Positions 16,962 to 24,610 of a DNA stretch of 28,624 nucleotides are shown piece after piece; the first letter of the stretch is position 1; each line of letters starts with the position of its first letter. The notes under the pieces are model-generated. The model was not told where the DNA came from. It saw only the letters and a list, made by a program, of their open reading frames with translations, and did not search any database. Origin of the DNA: an uncultured Flavobacteriales bacterium (GTDB lineage: Bacteria > Bacteroidota > Bacteroidia > Flavobacteriales > Crocinitomicaceae); NCBI GenBank assembly GCA_946480815.1, contig CAMLLB010000054.1:1-28624 (forward strand), written 5' to 3'. The position numbers and the translations under genes were made by a program.

Positions 16962-19214
16962 ATGAATTTTGATCAGAAAGATCCGTCTTATTTTTGGGAC
17001 ACGTGGAAATTTTCTTCAAAGAACGGACAACAATCCTGGCACTTTGAAATTCCGGAAGAGCTAAAAGGAATCATTCAAAGTGAATCTGACTGGGACAAAC
17101 CCGAGGGTCAGGCTTTTTTAGAAGCTTTTGACCGTGCATTTATTTTCGACAAGAAAGTCAATCCAAATTCGGGTGACCGCGTATTTCGTTATTTGCGGAA
17201 TAAACAGGTCGGTGAACCGAAAATTGTCCCATCGGATGACTTGCTTTCACTCAAAGACAGGGCCCGGATCGGGTTATTAAATGGTTTTTCGTTTTACGAA
17301 ACATTACAGGAGCCTGATGGAAATTGGGCGGGTGATTACGGTGGTCCGCTTTTCCTGATTCCCGGATTGATCATCGCATCATACATTACTGATTCCCCTT
17401 TTGAGAAACCGATGCAGGTTTTAATGAAGCGCAATTTATGGAATCACCAAAACGAAGATGGTGGTTGGGGATTACATATCGAGGGACATTCAACGATGTT
17501 CGGAACAGTTATGCAATACGTGACTTTGCGCATTTTGGGAGAAGATCTTTCAAATCCGGATATGAAACGTGCGCAGGATTGGATTTTAAGCCACGGTGGA
17601 GCCATTAAAATTCCACAATGGGGCAAGTTCTACTTATCGGTCCTGAACGTCTATGATTGGAAGGGAAATGATGCACTTTTACCAGAAATGTGGAAATTCC
17701 CGAAATGGATGCCTTTTCATCCAGGAAAATACTGGTGCCATAACCGGATGATTTTTTTACCGATGTCTTATTGCTTTGGTAAAAAAGTGAAGTCGGAATT
17801 GACACCTTTGGTCAAAGAATTAAGAAAAGAGCTCTACACAACGGATTATGATTCCATTGATTGGAAAAAAGCCCGTCGTGAGGCATGCGAAATTGATATT
17901 TTTCATCCGGTGAACAAGTGGTATTACCGCCTGAGTAAAATTACCAACGCATATGAACGCATTCACTCGCGCTGGTTTCGGAAAAAAGCCCTCAAATATG
18001 TCGAAGATTACATCGATCACGAAGATATTCACACACGCTATATCAATATCGGTCCTGTAAACCAGGCCATTAATTCTATTTGTGTGTGGCACAATCACGG
18101 AAAGGATTCCGAGCAGTTTAAAAACCACGTGAACCGGTGGAAAGATTATCTGTGGATTGCGGAAGACGGTGCTAAAATGGGAGGGTATAACGGATCTCAA
18201 TTATGGGATACAGCGTTTGCCGGCCAGGCCTTACTGGAAGCAGATATGGAAAGCAGTTTTCCGGAAATGGCAGAGAAAATCTATCACTTCATCGATATCA
18301 CGCAAATTGATCGTAATCCGAAAGAGCATACCAAATATTGGAGAGATGTAACGCTCGGTTGCTGGCCCTTTTCAACCATTGATCATGCATGGGCAGTAAC
18401 GGATTGCACCTCAGAGGGAATGAAGACCGCGCTTTTGTATAACCACAAAGAGCAGATCAAAAAGCAGAATCCCATTGATTTGGAGCGTTTAAAACCTGCT
18501 GTTGACTGGTTGTTATTTATGCAAAACAAAGACGGTGGCTGGGCTTCGTATGAAAGACAACGGGCCCCGAAATGGATTGAAGCATTGAATCCTGCGATGT
18601 TATTCGAAAACATCATGACAGAAGTAACCTATACGGAATGTTCTTCGGCAACGATGCAAGGATTAAAGGAATTCTCGGAAAATTATGACTACCGCAAGGA
18701 AGATATTAAAAGAGCATTGGATCGTGGCGGGAAATTTTTAGAATCCAAACAAGATCCCGATGGCTCCTGGTATGGCTGTTGGGGAGTATGTTATACCTAT
18801 GGGACCTGGTTCGGGATCGAAGGATTACTAGCAACCGGCCATGAAGATTACAAGCATGCTGCACCTTCGCCAAAGATCCAAAAAGCATGTGATTTTTTGT
18901 TGAGCAAACAACGCAGCGACGGCAGTTGGGGGGAATCTTTTGAATCGTGTGTAGAACACCGGTACATTGAACACGAAGACGGCCAGATAATCAATACGGC
19001 GTGGGCACTTCTTGCATTAATGAAAGCAAAACATCCGGACAAAGCTGCTATTGAAAAAGGAATTGCCTTTATTCTTTCACGTCAGGAATCAAACGGTGAT
19101 TTCCCGCAGGAAGGAATTTCCGGTGTATTCAACGGGAACTGCATGGAGACATATACTTCGTATCGAAATGTTTTTCCTTTGTGGGCAATAGCGCGTTATT
19201 ATCGCCATTCCTAG
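16962..19214 (+). CDS. osc: oxidosqualene cyclase (sterol-forming triterpene cyclase)
   Basis: Cyclises 2,3-oxidosqualene to a tetracyclic sterol. At 750 residues it has the full eukaryotic OSC length. The catalytic motif is DCTSE at 481-485 (DCTAE in most OSCs), not the DxDD of squalene-hopene cyclases. The conserved YWCHNRMIFLPMSYCF (the active-site His of WCHxR), NGSQLWDTAFAGQALLEA and TYTECSSATMQ, whose Cys hydrogen-bonds the catalytic Asp, are present. So are QW-type repeats (GGWASYE, GSWYGCWG, GSWGESFE, GDFPQE). Product-determining sites, mapped by alignment to Arabidopsis CAS1 positions 410/477/481, are Tyr409, His475 and Val479. Tyr and His are as in cycloartenol synthases; Val is as in lanosterol synthases. 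Cycloartenol, lanosterol, parkeol or a mixture are all possible. As a monotopic membrane enzyme it should sit on the inner membrane. It is the last gene of the block, and no terminator is visible behind it. Confidence 0.95.
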   Translation: MNFDQKDPSYFWDTWKFSSKNGQQSWHFEIPEELKGIIQSESDWDKPEGQAFLEAFDRAFIFDKKVNPNSGDRVFRYLRNKQVGEPKIVPSDDLLSLKDRARIGLLNGFSFYETLQEPDGNWAGDYGGPLFLIPGLIIASYITDSPFEKPMQVLMKRNLWNHQNEDGGWGLHIEGHSTMFGTVMQYVTLRILGEDLSNPDMKRAQDWILSHGGAIKIPQWGKFYLSVLNVYDWKGNDALLPEMWKFPKWMPFHPGKYWCHNRMIFLPMSYCFGKKVKSELTPLVKELRKELYTTDYDSIDWKKARREACEIDIFHPVNKWYYRLSKITNAYERIHSRWFRKKALKYVEDYIDHEDIHTRYINIGPVNQAINSICVWHNHGKDSEQFKNHVNRWKDYLWIAEDGAKMGGYNGSQLWDTAFAGQALLEADMESSFPEMAEKIYHFIDITQIDRNPKEHTKYWRDVTLGCWPFSTIDHAWAVTDCTSEGMKTALLYNHKEQIKKQNPIDLERLKPAVDWLLFMQNKDGGWASYERQRAPKWIEALNPAMLFENIMTEVTYTECSSATMQGLKEFSENYDYRKEDIKRALDRGGKFLESKQDPDGSWYGCWGVCYTYGTWFGIEGLLATGHEDYKHAAPSPKIQKACDFLLSKQRSDGSWGESFESCVEHRYIEHEDGQIINTAWALLALMKAKHPDKAAIEKGIAFILSRQESNGDFPQEGISGVFNGNCMETYTSYRNVFPLWAIARYYRHS

Positions 19215-19254
19215 AGTAAACGAATGAAATTCTCTTATTTGAGTACTTTTATGA

Positions 19255-19821
19255 ATGATGACAGAACTCTTGCAGTATTTCAACAATTTCAACAGGCTTT
19301 CAAAAGAAGCTGAAAACGCTATTATTGAAATTTCCAGGGAATTAAGGATAAAGAAAAACACCGTAATCCAGGACATAGGGCAAACCTGCAAAACGATTTA
19401 TTTCATAAAAAAAGGAGTTGCCCGGATTTACTACTTCAAAGAGGATATTGAGATAACAGAATCCTTTGCTTTTGAAAACAATATTCTTGCACGCGTGGAA
19501 AGTTTGTTCCGGAATAAACCCTCAAAAAAGGCAATTCAGCTATTGGAGGATTCAGAACTCATTGCCATTAATGCGAATCTACTTTTCAAGTTGTATGATC
19601 AATTCCCGGAAATCGAACGCTTGTTTCGTTTGATTTTTGAATCAGCTTATGTCGATACGGTAAATCGAATCGAAACTATCCAATTCCATACGGCAGAGGA
19701 AAGATATAAGATGCTCCTGAACGAATCTTCAGATGTCATCAAAAGAGTTCCATTAAAGCACATCGCATCTTATTTAGGTATTACACCGGTTAGTTTAAGC
19801 CGGATCAGAGCAATGAAGTGA
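19255..19821 (+). CDS. Crp/Fnr-family transcriptional regulator
   Basis: A 188-residue regulator. The N-terminal two-thirds form a cyclic-nucleotide-binding-like beta-roll (KNTVIQDIGQTCKTIYFIKKGVARIYYF and following strands). A long dimerisation helix around FPEIERLFRLIFESAYVDTVNRI precedes a C-terminal winged helix with PLKHIASYLGITPVSLSRIRA as the recognition region. The cAMP-contacting RxSxxA/FGE motifs of classical Crp are missing and there is no Fnr-type cysteine cluster, so the ligand is unknown. This degenerate form is common in Bacteroidota. ATG codons at 19255 and 19258 are both possible. A near-consensus -7 box (TACTTTTA, 19244-19251) lies immediately before the start. Only 40 bp separate it from the cyclase, so read-through is possible, but control of the following transporter is the more usual arrangement. 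Confidence 0.88.
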   Translation: MMTELLQYFNNFNRLSKEAENAIIEISRELRIKKNTVIQDIGQTCKTIYFIKKGVARIYYFKEDIEITESFAFENNILARVESLFRNKPSKKAIQLLEDSELIAINANLLFKLYDQFPEIERLFRLIFESAYVDTVNRIETIQFHTAEERYKMLLNESSDVIKRVPLKHIASYLGITPVSLSRIRAMK

Positions 19822-19861
19822 TTTCTTATCAAATGTAAAGTGTTTTAATACTGGTTGACAA

Positions 19862-19869
19862 TAGATTTG
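19862..19869 (+). promoter_or_regulatory. putative -7 element for the MFS/rhodanese pair
   Basis: TAGATTTG matches TAnnTTTG exactly. The expected start of transcription, about 19876, would leave a leader of roughly 22 nt before the ATG at 19898. The -33 element is poorly matched, which suits a promoter needing an activator such as the neighbouring Crp-type protein (inference). Confidence 0.45.
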
Positions 19870-19897
19870 CATTGTTAATTGAAGTATCAAAGCAAAA

Positions 19898-21097
19898 ATG
19901 GCAAGGGAAACACAATTAGGGCTAAAAGAAAATCTCAATCAATTTGTCTTATTGATTATTGTAAATGCGTTCGTCGGCGGGATGGTTGGTATGGAGCGCA
20001 CCATTCTTCCTCAAATCGCGGAAAAAGAATTTCATCTGGCCGTAAACACTGCCATACTGTCATTTATTGTTGTTTTTGGAGTTGTCAAAGCTGTCACCAA
20101 TTATTTTACGGGTTCTTTAGCTAATAAATTCGGCAGAAAAAACCTGCTGATAGTGGGTTGGGTTGTTGGAATTCCTGTTCCGCTTATCTTAATGCTTGCA
20201 GACAATTGGAACTGGATAGTTTTTGCGAATGTTTTACTGGGAATCAATCAAGGTCTTACATGGTCCAGTACCGTGGTCATGAAGATCGACCTGGTAGGTG
20301 AAAAAAACCGCGGGTTAGCAATGGGCCTCAATGAGTTTGCCGGTTATTTATCCGTTGCGGTCGTCGCATTTTTGACGGGGTGGATTGCCAGTGAATACGG
20401 TCTGAGACCTTACCCTTTTTATACCGGAATTCTGCTTTCAATTTTGGGTTTACTTGTTTCCATCTTTTTTATTAAAGATACGCGTCATCATGTAGGATTG
20501 GAGTCAAGCTCAAGCAAGTTGCCAAGATTGAAAAATGTGTTTTGGGATACCACCTTGTTTGACCGGAACTTAGGTTCGGTAACTCAGGCCGGATTAATTA
20601 ACAATCTGAACGACGGGATGGCGTGGGGATTATTTCCCATTCTGTTGGCTCAGAAAAATTATAGCATTGGTGAAATAGGAATTATCACAGCTACCTATCC
20701 CGCAGTTTGGGGAATCGGGCAATTAGTAACAGGAAAGATGTCGGATCATTTCCGGAAAAAAAGAATGCTCTTTTGGGGAATGTTGTTACAGGGTGTTGCA
20801 TTGCTGTTTTTTGTTTTTGCCAGTTCTTTTTTTGACTACATCGTTCTTTCATGTATTCTGGGATGGGGAACCGCAATGGTTTACCCGACATTTTTAGCAA
20901 CCATAGCGGAAAATACGCATCCGGTTGACAGAGCCAAAAGTCTTGGTGTATTTCGTTTATGGAGAGATCTTGGCTATGCCATTGGAGCAATTCTAACCGG
21001 AATAATAGCAGATATGGTGGGAATTGATGCCTCTATTATTGTTATTGGAGTACTTACCGTTTTTTCCGCCATCGTTATCGGAGGTAGGATGAAATAA
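19898..21097 (+). CDS. major facilitator superfamily transporter
   Basis: A 399-residue polytopic membrane protein with about twelve hydrophobic segments in two six-helix halves. The loop between helices 2 and 3 carries GSLANKFGRKNLL, an MFS motif A variant, with a second-half counterpart TGKMSDHFRKKRML. An Arg in GLRPYPFYTG and the VDRAKSLGVFRLWRDLGYAIG segment are typical of drug/anion-exporter-like MFS proteins. The substrate cannot be told from sequence. It is flanked by a Crp-type regulator upstream and a rhodanese 12 bp downstream, so a role linked to sulfur, metal or oxyanion stress is possible but unproven. The start gives MARETQLGLKEN before the first helix. Confidence 0.9.
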   Translation: MARETQLGLKENLNQFVLLIIVNAFVGGMVGMERTILPQIAEKEFHLAVNTAILSFIVVFGVVKAVTNYFTGSLANKFGRKNLLIVGWVVGIPVPLILMLADNWNWIVFANVLLGINQGLTWSSTVVMKIDLVGEKNRGLAMGLNEFAGYLSVAVVAFLTGWIASEYGLRPYPFYTGILLSILGLLVSIFFIKDTRHHVGLESSSSKLPRLKNVFWDTTLFDRNLGSVTQAGLINNLNDGMAWGLFPILLAQKNYSIGEIGIITATYPAVWGIGQLVTGKMSDHFRKKRMLFWGMLLQGVALLFFVFASSFFDYIVLSCILGWGTAMVYPTFLATIAENTHPVDRAKSLGVFRLWRDLGYAIGAILTGIIADMVGIDASIIVIGVLTVFSAIVIGGRMK

Positions 21098-21109
21098 AAA
21101 AGCAAACAC

Positions 21110-21424
21110 ATGGAACATATGAAAAGCATCTCTGAATTCACGTTGAAAGAAATGATGAATAGCGATCAGAAAGTAATTCTTGTTGATGTTAGAAATCCGG
21201 GAGAATTCAACGAACAACATATCCCGAATGCAATAAATCTTACCATGGAGCAATTGGAAAATGGAGAATTGAATATCGATGAAAATGCAGCCGTTGTTAC
21301 AGTCTGTGGAAAAGGTGGCGGAAGATCTGAAAAAGCAGCAGATTATATTCGCTCCATTTACAAAAATGAAGTCTTCTTTTTAGAAGGAGGAACATTTGGG
21401 TGGTTTGAAAACACGTTGAAATAA
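21110..21424 (+). CDS. single-domain rhodanese-like protein
   Basis: A 104-residue protein consisting of one rhodanese domain. ILVDVRNPGEFNEQHIPNAI (23-42) is the classical first block. The active-site loop is VCGKGGGRSEKAA with the catalytic Cys66 kept, followed by FLEGGTFGW. An intact Cys in a six-residue CGKGGGR loop indicates sulfurtransferase chemistry (persulfide carrier). There is no signal peptide, so it acts in the cytoplasm. It follows the MFS gene by 12 bp and ends just before a terminator, forming a two-gene unit. Met1 or Met4 could be the start. Confidence 0.92.
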   Translation: MEHMKSISEFTLKEMMNSDQKVILVDVRNPGEFNEQHIPNAINLTMEQLENGELNIDENAAVVTVCGKGGGRSEKAADYIRSIYKNEVFFLEGGTFGWFENTLK

Positions 21425-21431
21425 AACAACA

Positions 21432-21475
21432 ACTGCCCACATTTTGACGGGCAGTCAGATTTTTGTTTTTATAAC
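21432..21475. terminator. terminator shared by rhodanese and HMA-like genes
   Basis: ACTGCCC (21432-21438) pairs with GGGCAGT (21449-21455) around a 10-nt loop. T-rich sequence (ATTTTTGTTTTT) follows on the plus strand, and the minus-strand side is also T-rich (TTGTTGTTTTATTT). The convergent position 7 bp after the rhodanese stop and 7 bp from the minus-strand gene end fits a bidirectional terminator. Confidence 0.85.
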
Positions 21476-21482
21476 TATTATC

Positions 21483-21830
21483 CTACTTTTTACAACAAGC
21501 ATCCCGCTCTTTGTAACCGTTTGGGTCTGCTTTCACTTCATCGGCATCAAAACCCAGTAGCGAAATCTCCTGACGGATTTTTTCGGGTGTTGTCTTTTTA
21601 GTCCAGTAAACCACTGTTGTAGTCTGATCAGCTTCATTGTAAGTTACGGACTGAATTCCTTTTGCCAATCCAAGTTGACTTTCGAGTTTTCCTCCGCAGG
21701 TTTCACATACTTTGCAATGGTCACAGGTATTTGGTGTTTTAATAGTGATCGTTTGTTTACTAGGAGCTTTCTGTGCCATTACCAGGTGAGCAGTGAACAG
21801 GCATGCAATAAATAAGATTGTTTTAAACAT
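21483..21830 (-). CDS. exported cysteine-rich HMA-like (heavy-metal-associated) protein
   Basis: A 115-residue protein with a Sec signal peptide (MFKTILFIACLFTAHLVMAQ, probable cleavage after Ala19). The mature part resembles one HMA/MerP domain: ITIKTPNT-Cys, a helix GGKLESQLGLAKGIQSV, a strand TTTVVYWTKKTTPEKIRQEI and LLGFDADEV. Instead of one CxxC motif, the metal loop reads CDHCKVCETC, four cysteines at residues 36, 39, 42 and 45. Two more are at 112-113 near the C-terminus. This suggests periplasmic metal binding, but with altered geometry. It lies 70 bp downstream of the NarL-type regulator on the same strand and could share its transcript. Confidence 0.8.
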   Translation of the reverse strand: MFKTILFIACLFTAHLVMAQKAPSKQTITIKTPNTCDHCKVCETCGGKLESQLGLAKGIQSVTYNEADQTTTVVYWTKKTTPEKIRQEISLLGFDADEVKADPNGYKERDACCKK

Positions 21831-21900
21831 ATCATTTGAATTTTGCTGGTAATTTCTTTCAACTTTGAATACTAAATTAATATTCTATTCTCTGCAGGAT

Positions 21901-22551
21901 TCAGTTGAGCTTATAAATATTATGCCTGATAGCAAATAATACCAGCCCTGCCGTGTTTTTACAACCGATTTTAAGCAATAAATTATTTCGGTGACCATTA
22001 ACCGTGCTCTCGCTGATAAATAATTTTTGAGAGATTTCCAGACTCGTATTTTCCTGGCAAATGAGTTCGAGCACTTCTCTTTCCCGGCGGGTAATGTCCA
22101 TTTCTCCAAGTGCAACTTTTTGTTTTTTTCCATGCATAAAATGATGCATGGCTTTGATGGTTTGCTCGTTGAAATAGTAATCATTTGTTACAACGGCCCG
22201 AATTGCTTTTTCCACCTCACCGAAATCAGCGTTCTTGGCCAAATAGGCATTTGCCCCGGCTTCAACCATAGCTTGAATGTATTTTTCTTCTTCGTGTATG
22301 GTAAGAATAATGTTTCTTGTTTCCGTGTGTTTTTCGCGGATGATTTTCATGGTTTCCAATCCGTTTAATACAGGCATGTTAATGTCAATGAGGGCTACAT
22401 GAATAGTTTCCTGACAAGTGTCCAGTTGTTGAAGTAAGTCTTCTCCATCAGCACATTCCAACACAACCCTAAAATCAGTTACGGCATTTAACAGAGATAT
22501 AATCCCTTTACGAAAAAGCACCTGATCTTCGGCTATAGCGATGTTAATCAT
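21901..22551 (-). CDS. NarL/FixJ-type response regulator
   Basis: I start the protein at MINIAIAEDQ (216 residues), where ATGA overlaps the kinase stop by 4 bp. The frame runs 13 codons further upstream, but that would lie inside the kinase gene. The receiver domain has the acidic pair Glu8-Asp9, the phospho-acceptor Asp56 in LIDINMP, Thr84 and Lys106 (LAKNA). The C-terminal LuxR-type helix-turn-helix shows ITRREREVLELI and then EISQKLFISESTVNGHRNNL. It should be phosphorylated by the adjacent kinase and bind DNA; its targets are unknown. It is the last gene of an apparent four-gene operon. Confidence 0.92.
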   Translation of the reverse strand: MINIAIAEDQVLFRKGIISLLNAVTDFRVVLECADGEDLLQQLDTCQETIHVALIDINMPVLNGLETMKIIREKHTETRNIILTIHEEEKYIQAMVEAGANAYLAKNADFGEVEKAIRAVVTNDYYFNEQTIKAMHHFMHGKKQKVALGEMDITRREREVLELICQENTSLEISQKLFISESTVNGHRNNLLLKIGCKNTAGLVLFAIRHNIYKLN

Positions 22552-23348
22552 AATTCTTGTGTTTGATTGAAAGGTAAACGTAATGCGCAATTGAATCCCT
22601 GGCCGGGCGAAGAAATGAAATGCACATCTCCATCAAGGGCAAGAACACGACTCTCAATGTTTTTGATGCCGATACCTCTTTTTATTTTCTTGTCGCTTAG
22701 ATCTGCACCAATTCCATTGTCCGTATACTGCAGATGCAGTTGGCTTTCGTAACTGCTGCAAATAATTGTTATGGAACTGGCTTTGGCATACTTTAAAGTA
22801 TTGTTCAGCAATTCCTGGATGATCCGGTAGGTAGCCAGTGATACTATTGGATTTATTTCCTCCGGTACATTCTCAAATTCATAATGAATGTCAATTCCGG
22901 ATGCAGTTGAAACAGATTCTGTATAATTGGTTAGGGTTTGGTTTAAACCCAGTAATTCCAGTTCAAAGGGGATAATGGCATGAGAAATCCGGCGCACACT
23001 ATTTATACCGGTTTGAATGAGCTGCTTACTTTGTTGCAGGGTGTCTTTGTTTTTTTCAGTTTCCGGATTCAATTGTTGGAGGGAGAGAGAAAGCGTTGAA
23101 AAAATTCCGCCCAGTTCATCATGAACATCCCGGGCAATACGCAAGCGTTCTTCCTCGGCTGATTGTATATTACTGCTGAGCAATTCTTTCCGGTGTTCGG
23201 CCTCCATTTGAAACAACTCTTCCTGTTTCTTCAACAGGTTTTTCTGATACCGGATAAAAAATAGAATGGCTCCGCAGGCTATCAGGAAAAATGCAGCCAT
23301 TGTTAGGATAATACCATAATAAAAATCTATTTCCTGCTGGTTTTGCAA
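22548..23348 (-). CDS. NarX/DesK-type sensor histidine kinase with minimal input region
   Basis: A 266-residue kinase. A single transmembrane helix (about residues 11-33) is followed by a coiled-coil-like linker (QKNLLKKQEELFQMEAEHRKELL). The HisKA_3 helix has ERLRIARDVHDELGG with phospho-accepting His76. The HATPase_c domain has QELLNNTLKYAKAS (N box), TDNGIGADLS (G1) and GIGIKNIESRV. There is almost no extracytoplasmic segment, so it probably does not sense by itself. The upstream 7-TM protein, which overlaps it by 22 bp, is the obvious candidate for the sensing part. It is translationally coupled to the regulator through ATGA. Confidence 0.92.
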   Translation of the reverse strand: MQNQQEIDFYYGIILTMAAFFLIACGAILFFIRYQKNLLKKQEELFQMEAEHRKELLSSNIQSAEEERLRIARDVHDELGGIFSTLSLSLQQLNPETEKNKDTLQQSKQLIQTGINSVRRISHAIIPFELELLGLNQTLTNYTESVSTASGIDIHYEFENVPEEINPIVSLATYRIIQELLNNTLKYAKASSITIICSSYESQLHLQYTDNGIGADLSDKKIKRGIGIKNIESRVLALDGDVHFISSPGQGFNCALRLPFNQTQEL

Positions 23349-23971
23349 AATCCGGTGAATATAAAGAGGTAAAGTACAATTAATAAAAGTGTATGCAGCG
23401 TCCAGATATTCATTAGCAAAGGATATCCCAAATGGTTGATATAATTACTGAAAGCGAACAAAATAAGCGAACCGGAGAAATAAATGAAGAAACCTGCATT
23501 CATATATTTCAAAGCATTTTGGTCCTGAAAAACCGCTTTGCTTTCAATGGTAAGCGAACGGATAAACCAATGAACGGATAAGCCAATGAAAACAAAAGCC
23601 TCCAATGAGCGCGTGTAAATATTAAAGCTATGCAGGTTTTCTAACACAAAGGCATCTAAAAGGGCGAATAACAGAAACAAAACCGATACCAGGTAAAACC
23701 AAAACCGTGTAAGAAGCGGTTTGCCTTGAAAAGAATAGTAAGTAAACAATAAGAAAAATTCAAGAATTGTAAACACATGCAGCAACGGCAGGTTGTTGAT
23801 ACCTTTTTTCCATAACAATAAAGATACCGCCTGTGTTACTACAGACAGTATCAGGTACCAGGTAATTATTTTCAGAGCCTTGCTCAACCGATTGTAAAAG
23901 ACAATTGACAGTAGGAACGGAGCAATAATAATCCAGGGACCGTAATTAAATAAAAGCGCTTTTAGCTCCAT
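23327..23971 (-). CDS. seven-helix membrane protein, candidate sensor subunit
   Basis: A 214-residue, very hydrophobic protein with seven evident transmembrane segments: GPWIIIAPFLLSIVFY, ITWYLILSVVTQAVSLLLW, LLHVFTILEFFLLFTYY, FYLVSVLFLLFALL, LEAFVFIGLSVHWFI, GFFIYFSGSLILFAF and LHTLLLIVLYLFIF. Conserved-looking His and Glu residues sit inside helices 3 and 7 (LHVFTILEFF, TLHTLLL). I recognise no transporter signature. The gene overlaps the histidine kinase by 22 bp, so stoichiometric production and a joint complex are likely; this is inference from context. Confidence 0.8.
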   Translation of the reverse strand: MELKALLFNYGPWIIIAPFLLSIVFYNRLSKALKIITWYLILSVVTQAVSLLLWKKGINNLPLLHVFTILEFFLLFTYYSFQGKPLLTRFWFYLVSVLFLLFALLDAFVLENLHSFNIYTRSLEAFVFIGLSVHWFIRSLTIESKAVFQDQNALKYMNAGFFIYFSGSLILFAFSNYINHLGYPLLMNIWTLHTLLLIVLYLFIFTGFCKTSRK

Positions 23972-23984
23972 TTAACCGGAAAAC

Positions 23985-24488
23985 CTATTCCTTCTTACTT
24001 GGACAGGTAGGAGGACAAGGATAGCTGAAATCATAAATGGCAGAATAATCGAGTTCCTTACCACCGATCTCTTCAGGGATCCGGGGCATCAGTTCACCGG
24101 GATTTGTTGCTATCGGATTGTTGGGGTCATCGTTACGTTCAAAATCAATAAGCGGTTCGATCAATAAACAAGGCAGCGGTTCCTGTTCTCCCCTTTCATT
24201 GATATAGTCCTTTATTCCCAAGCGGCAGGCAAATCCTGATATCGGATAGTTATCTTTTCCGCTTTCATTTTGATTGTAGGTTTTTATTCGCTCTGTTAAA
24301 TGAAGCAGATCCTCTACTGAAAGGCTGAATGAATCAATTTCCAACGGCTTATACCCGGGTGGCATTGAGCCTTCAAACGTTTTTGGAACAAGAATATAAT
24401 TGTCATTTTGCCAGCGGTCAATTCTAATATCGGCTTCCGGAACAGATATACGGAAATGTTCAGTTGAATCGTGGAGTTGTGGGTTCAT
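23985..24488 (-). CDS. unknown 167-residue protein leading the signalling operon
   Basis: I choose the ATG giving MNPQLHDSTEHFRI. The open frame reaches back to 24578, but a good promoter lies inside that extension. The protein is cytoplasmic-looking (no signal peptide), Pro- and acidic-rich, with a helix SVEDLLHLTERIKTYNQ and a C-terminal Cys-containing tail PCPPTCPSKKE that might bind a metal. Thirteen bp separate it from the 7-TM gene, so it belongs to the same operon. I do not recognise a family and assign no function. Confidence 0.7.
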   Translation of the reverse strand: MNPQLHDSTEHFRISVPEADIRIDRWQNDNYILVPKTFEGSMPPGYKPLEIDSFSLSVEDLLHLTERIKTYNQNESGKDNYPISGFACRLGIKDYINERGEQEPLPCLLIEPLIDFERNDDPNNPIATNPGELMPRIPEEIGGKELDYSAIYDFSYPCPPTCPSKKE

Positions 24489-24514
24489 AAAATGTGTTTT
24501 TATGTATTTAATCT

Positions 24515-24544
24515 CAAATATAAATACTGAATTCTTCAGTGCAA
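24515..24544 (-). promoter_or_regulatory. Bacteroidota-type promoter of the signalling operon
   Basis: On the minus strand TTG (24544-24542) is followed after exactly 19 bp by TATATTTG (24522-24515), a full match to the TTG-N19-TAnnTTTG consensus. Transcription would start near 24508, leaving about 20 nt before the ATG at 24488. This supports the shorter start of the first gene. Confidence 0.65.
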
Positions 24545-24610
24545 CGAAGTTATCAAAATATTGACACCTCGGATCCAAAACCAGATAAAAATATCTGTTT
24601 TTAAAAACCC

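Noticed and set aside
16962..19214. Squalene-hopene cyclase as an alternative identity.
   Set aside because: The catalytic motif is DCTSE rather than DxDD, the length is 750 residues, and the OSC-specific blocks are present next to a squalene epoxidase.
22551..22590. N-terminal extension of the response regulator.
   Set aside because: It lies inside the kinase gene, while the shorter start forms a normal ATGA overlap and begins at the receiver domain.
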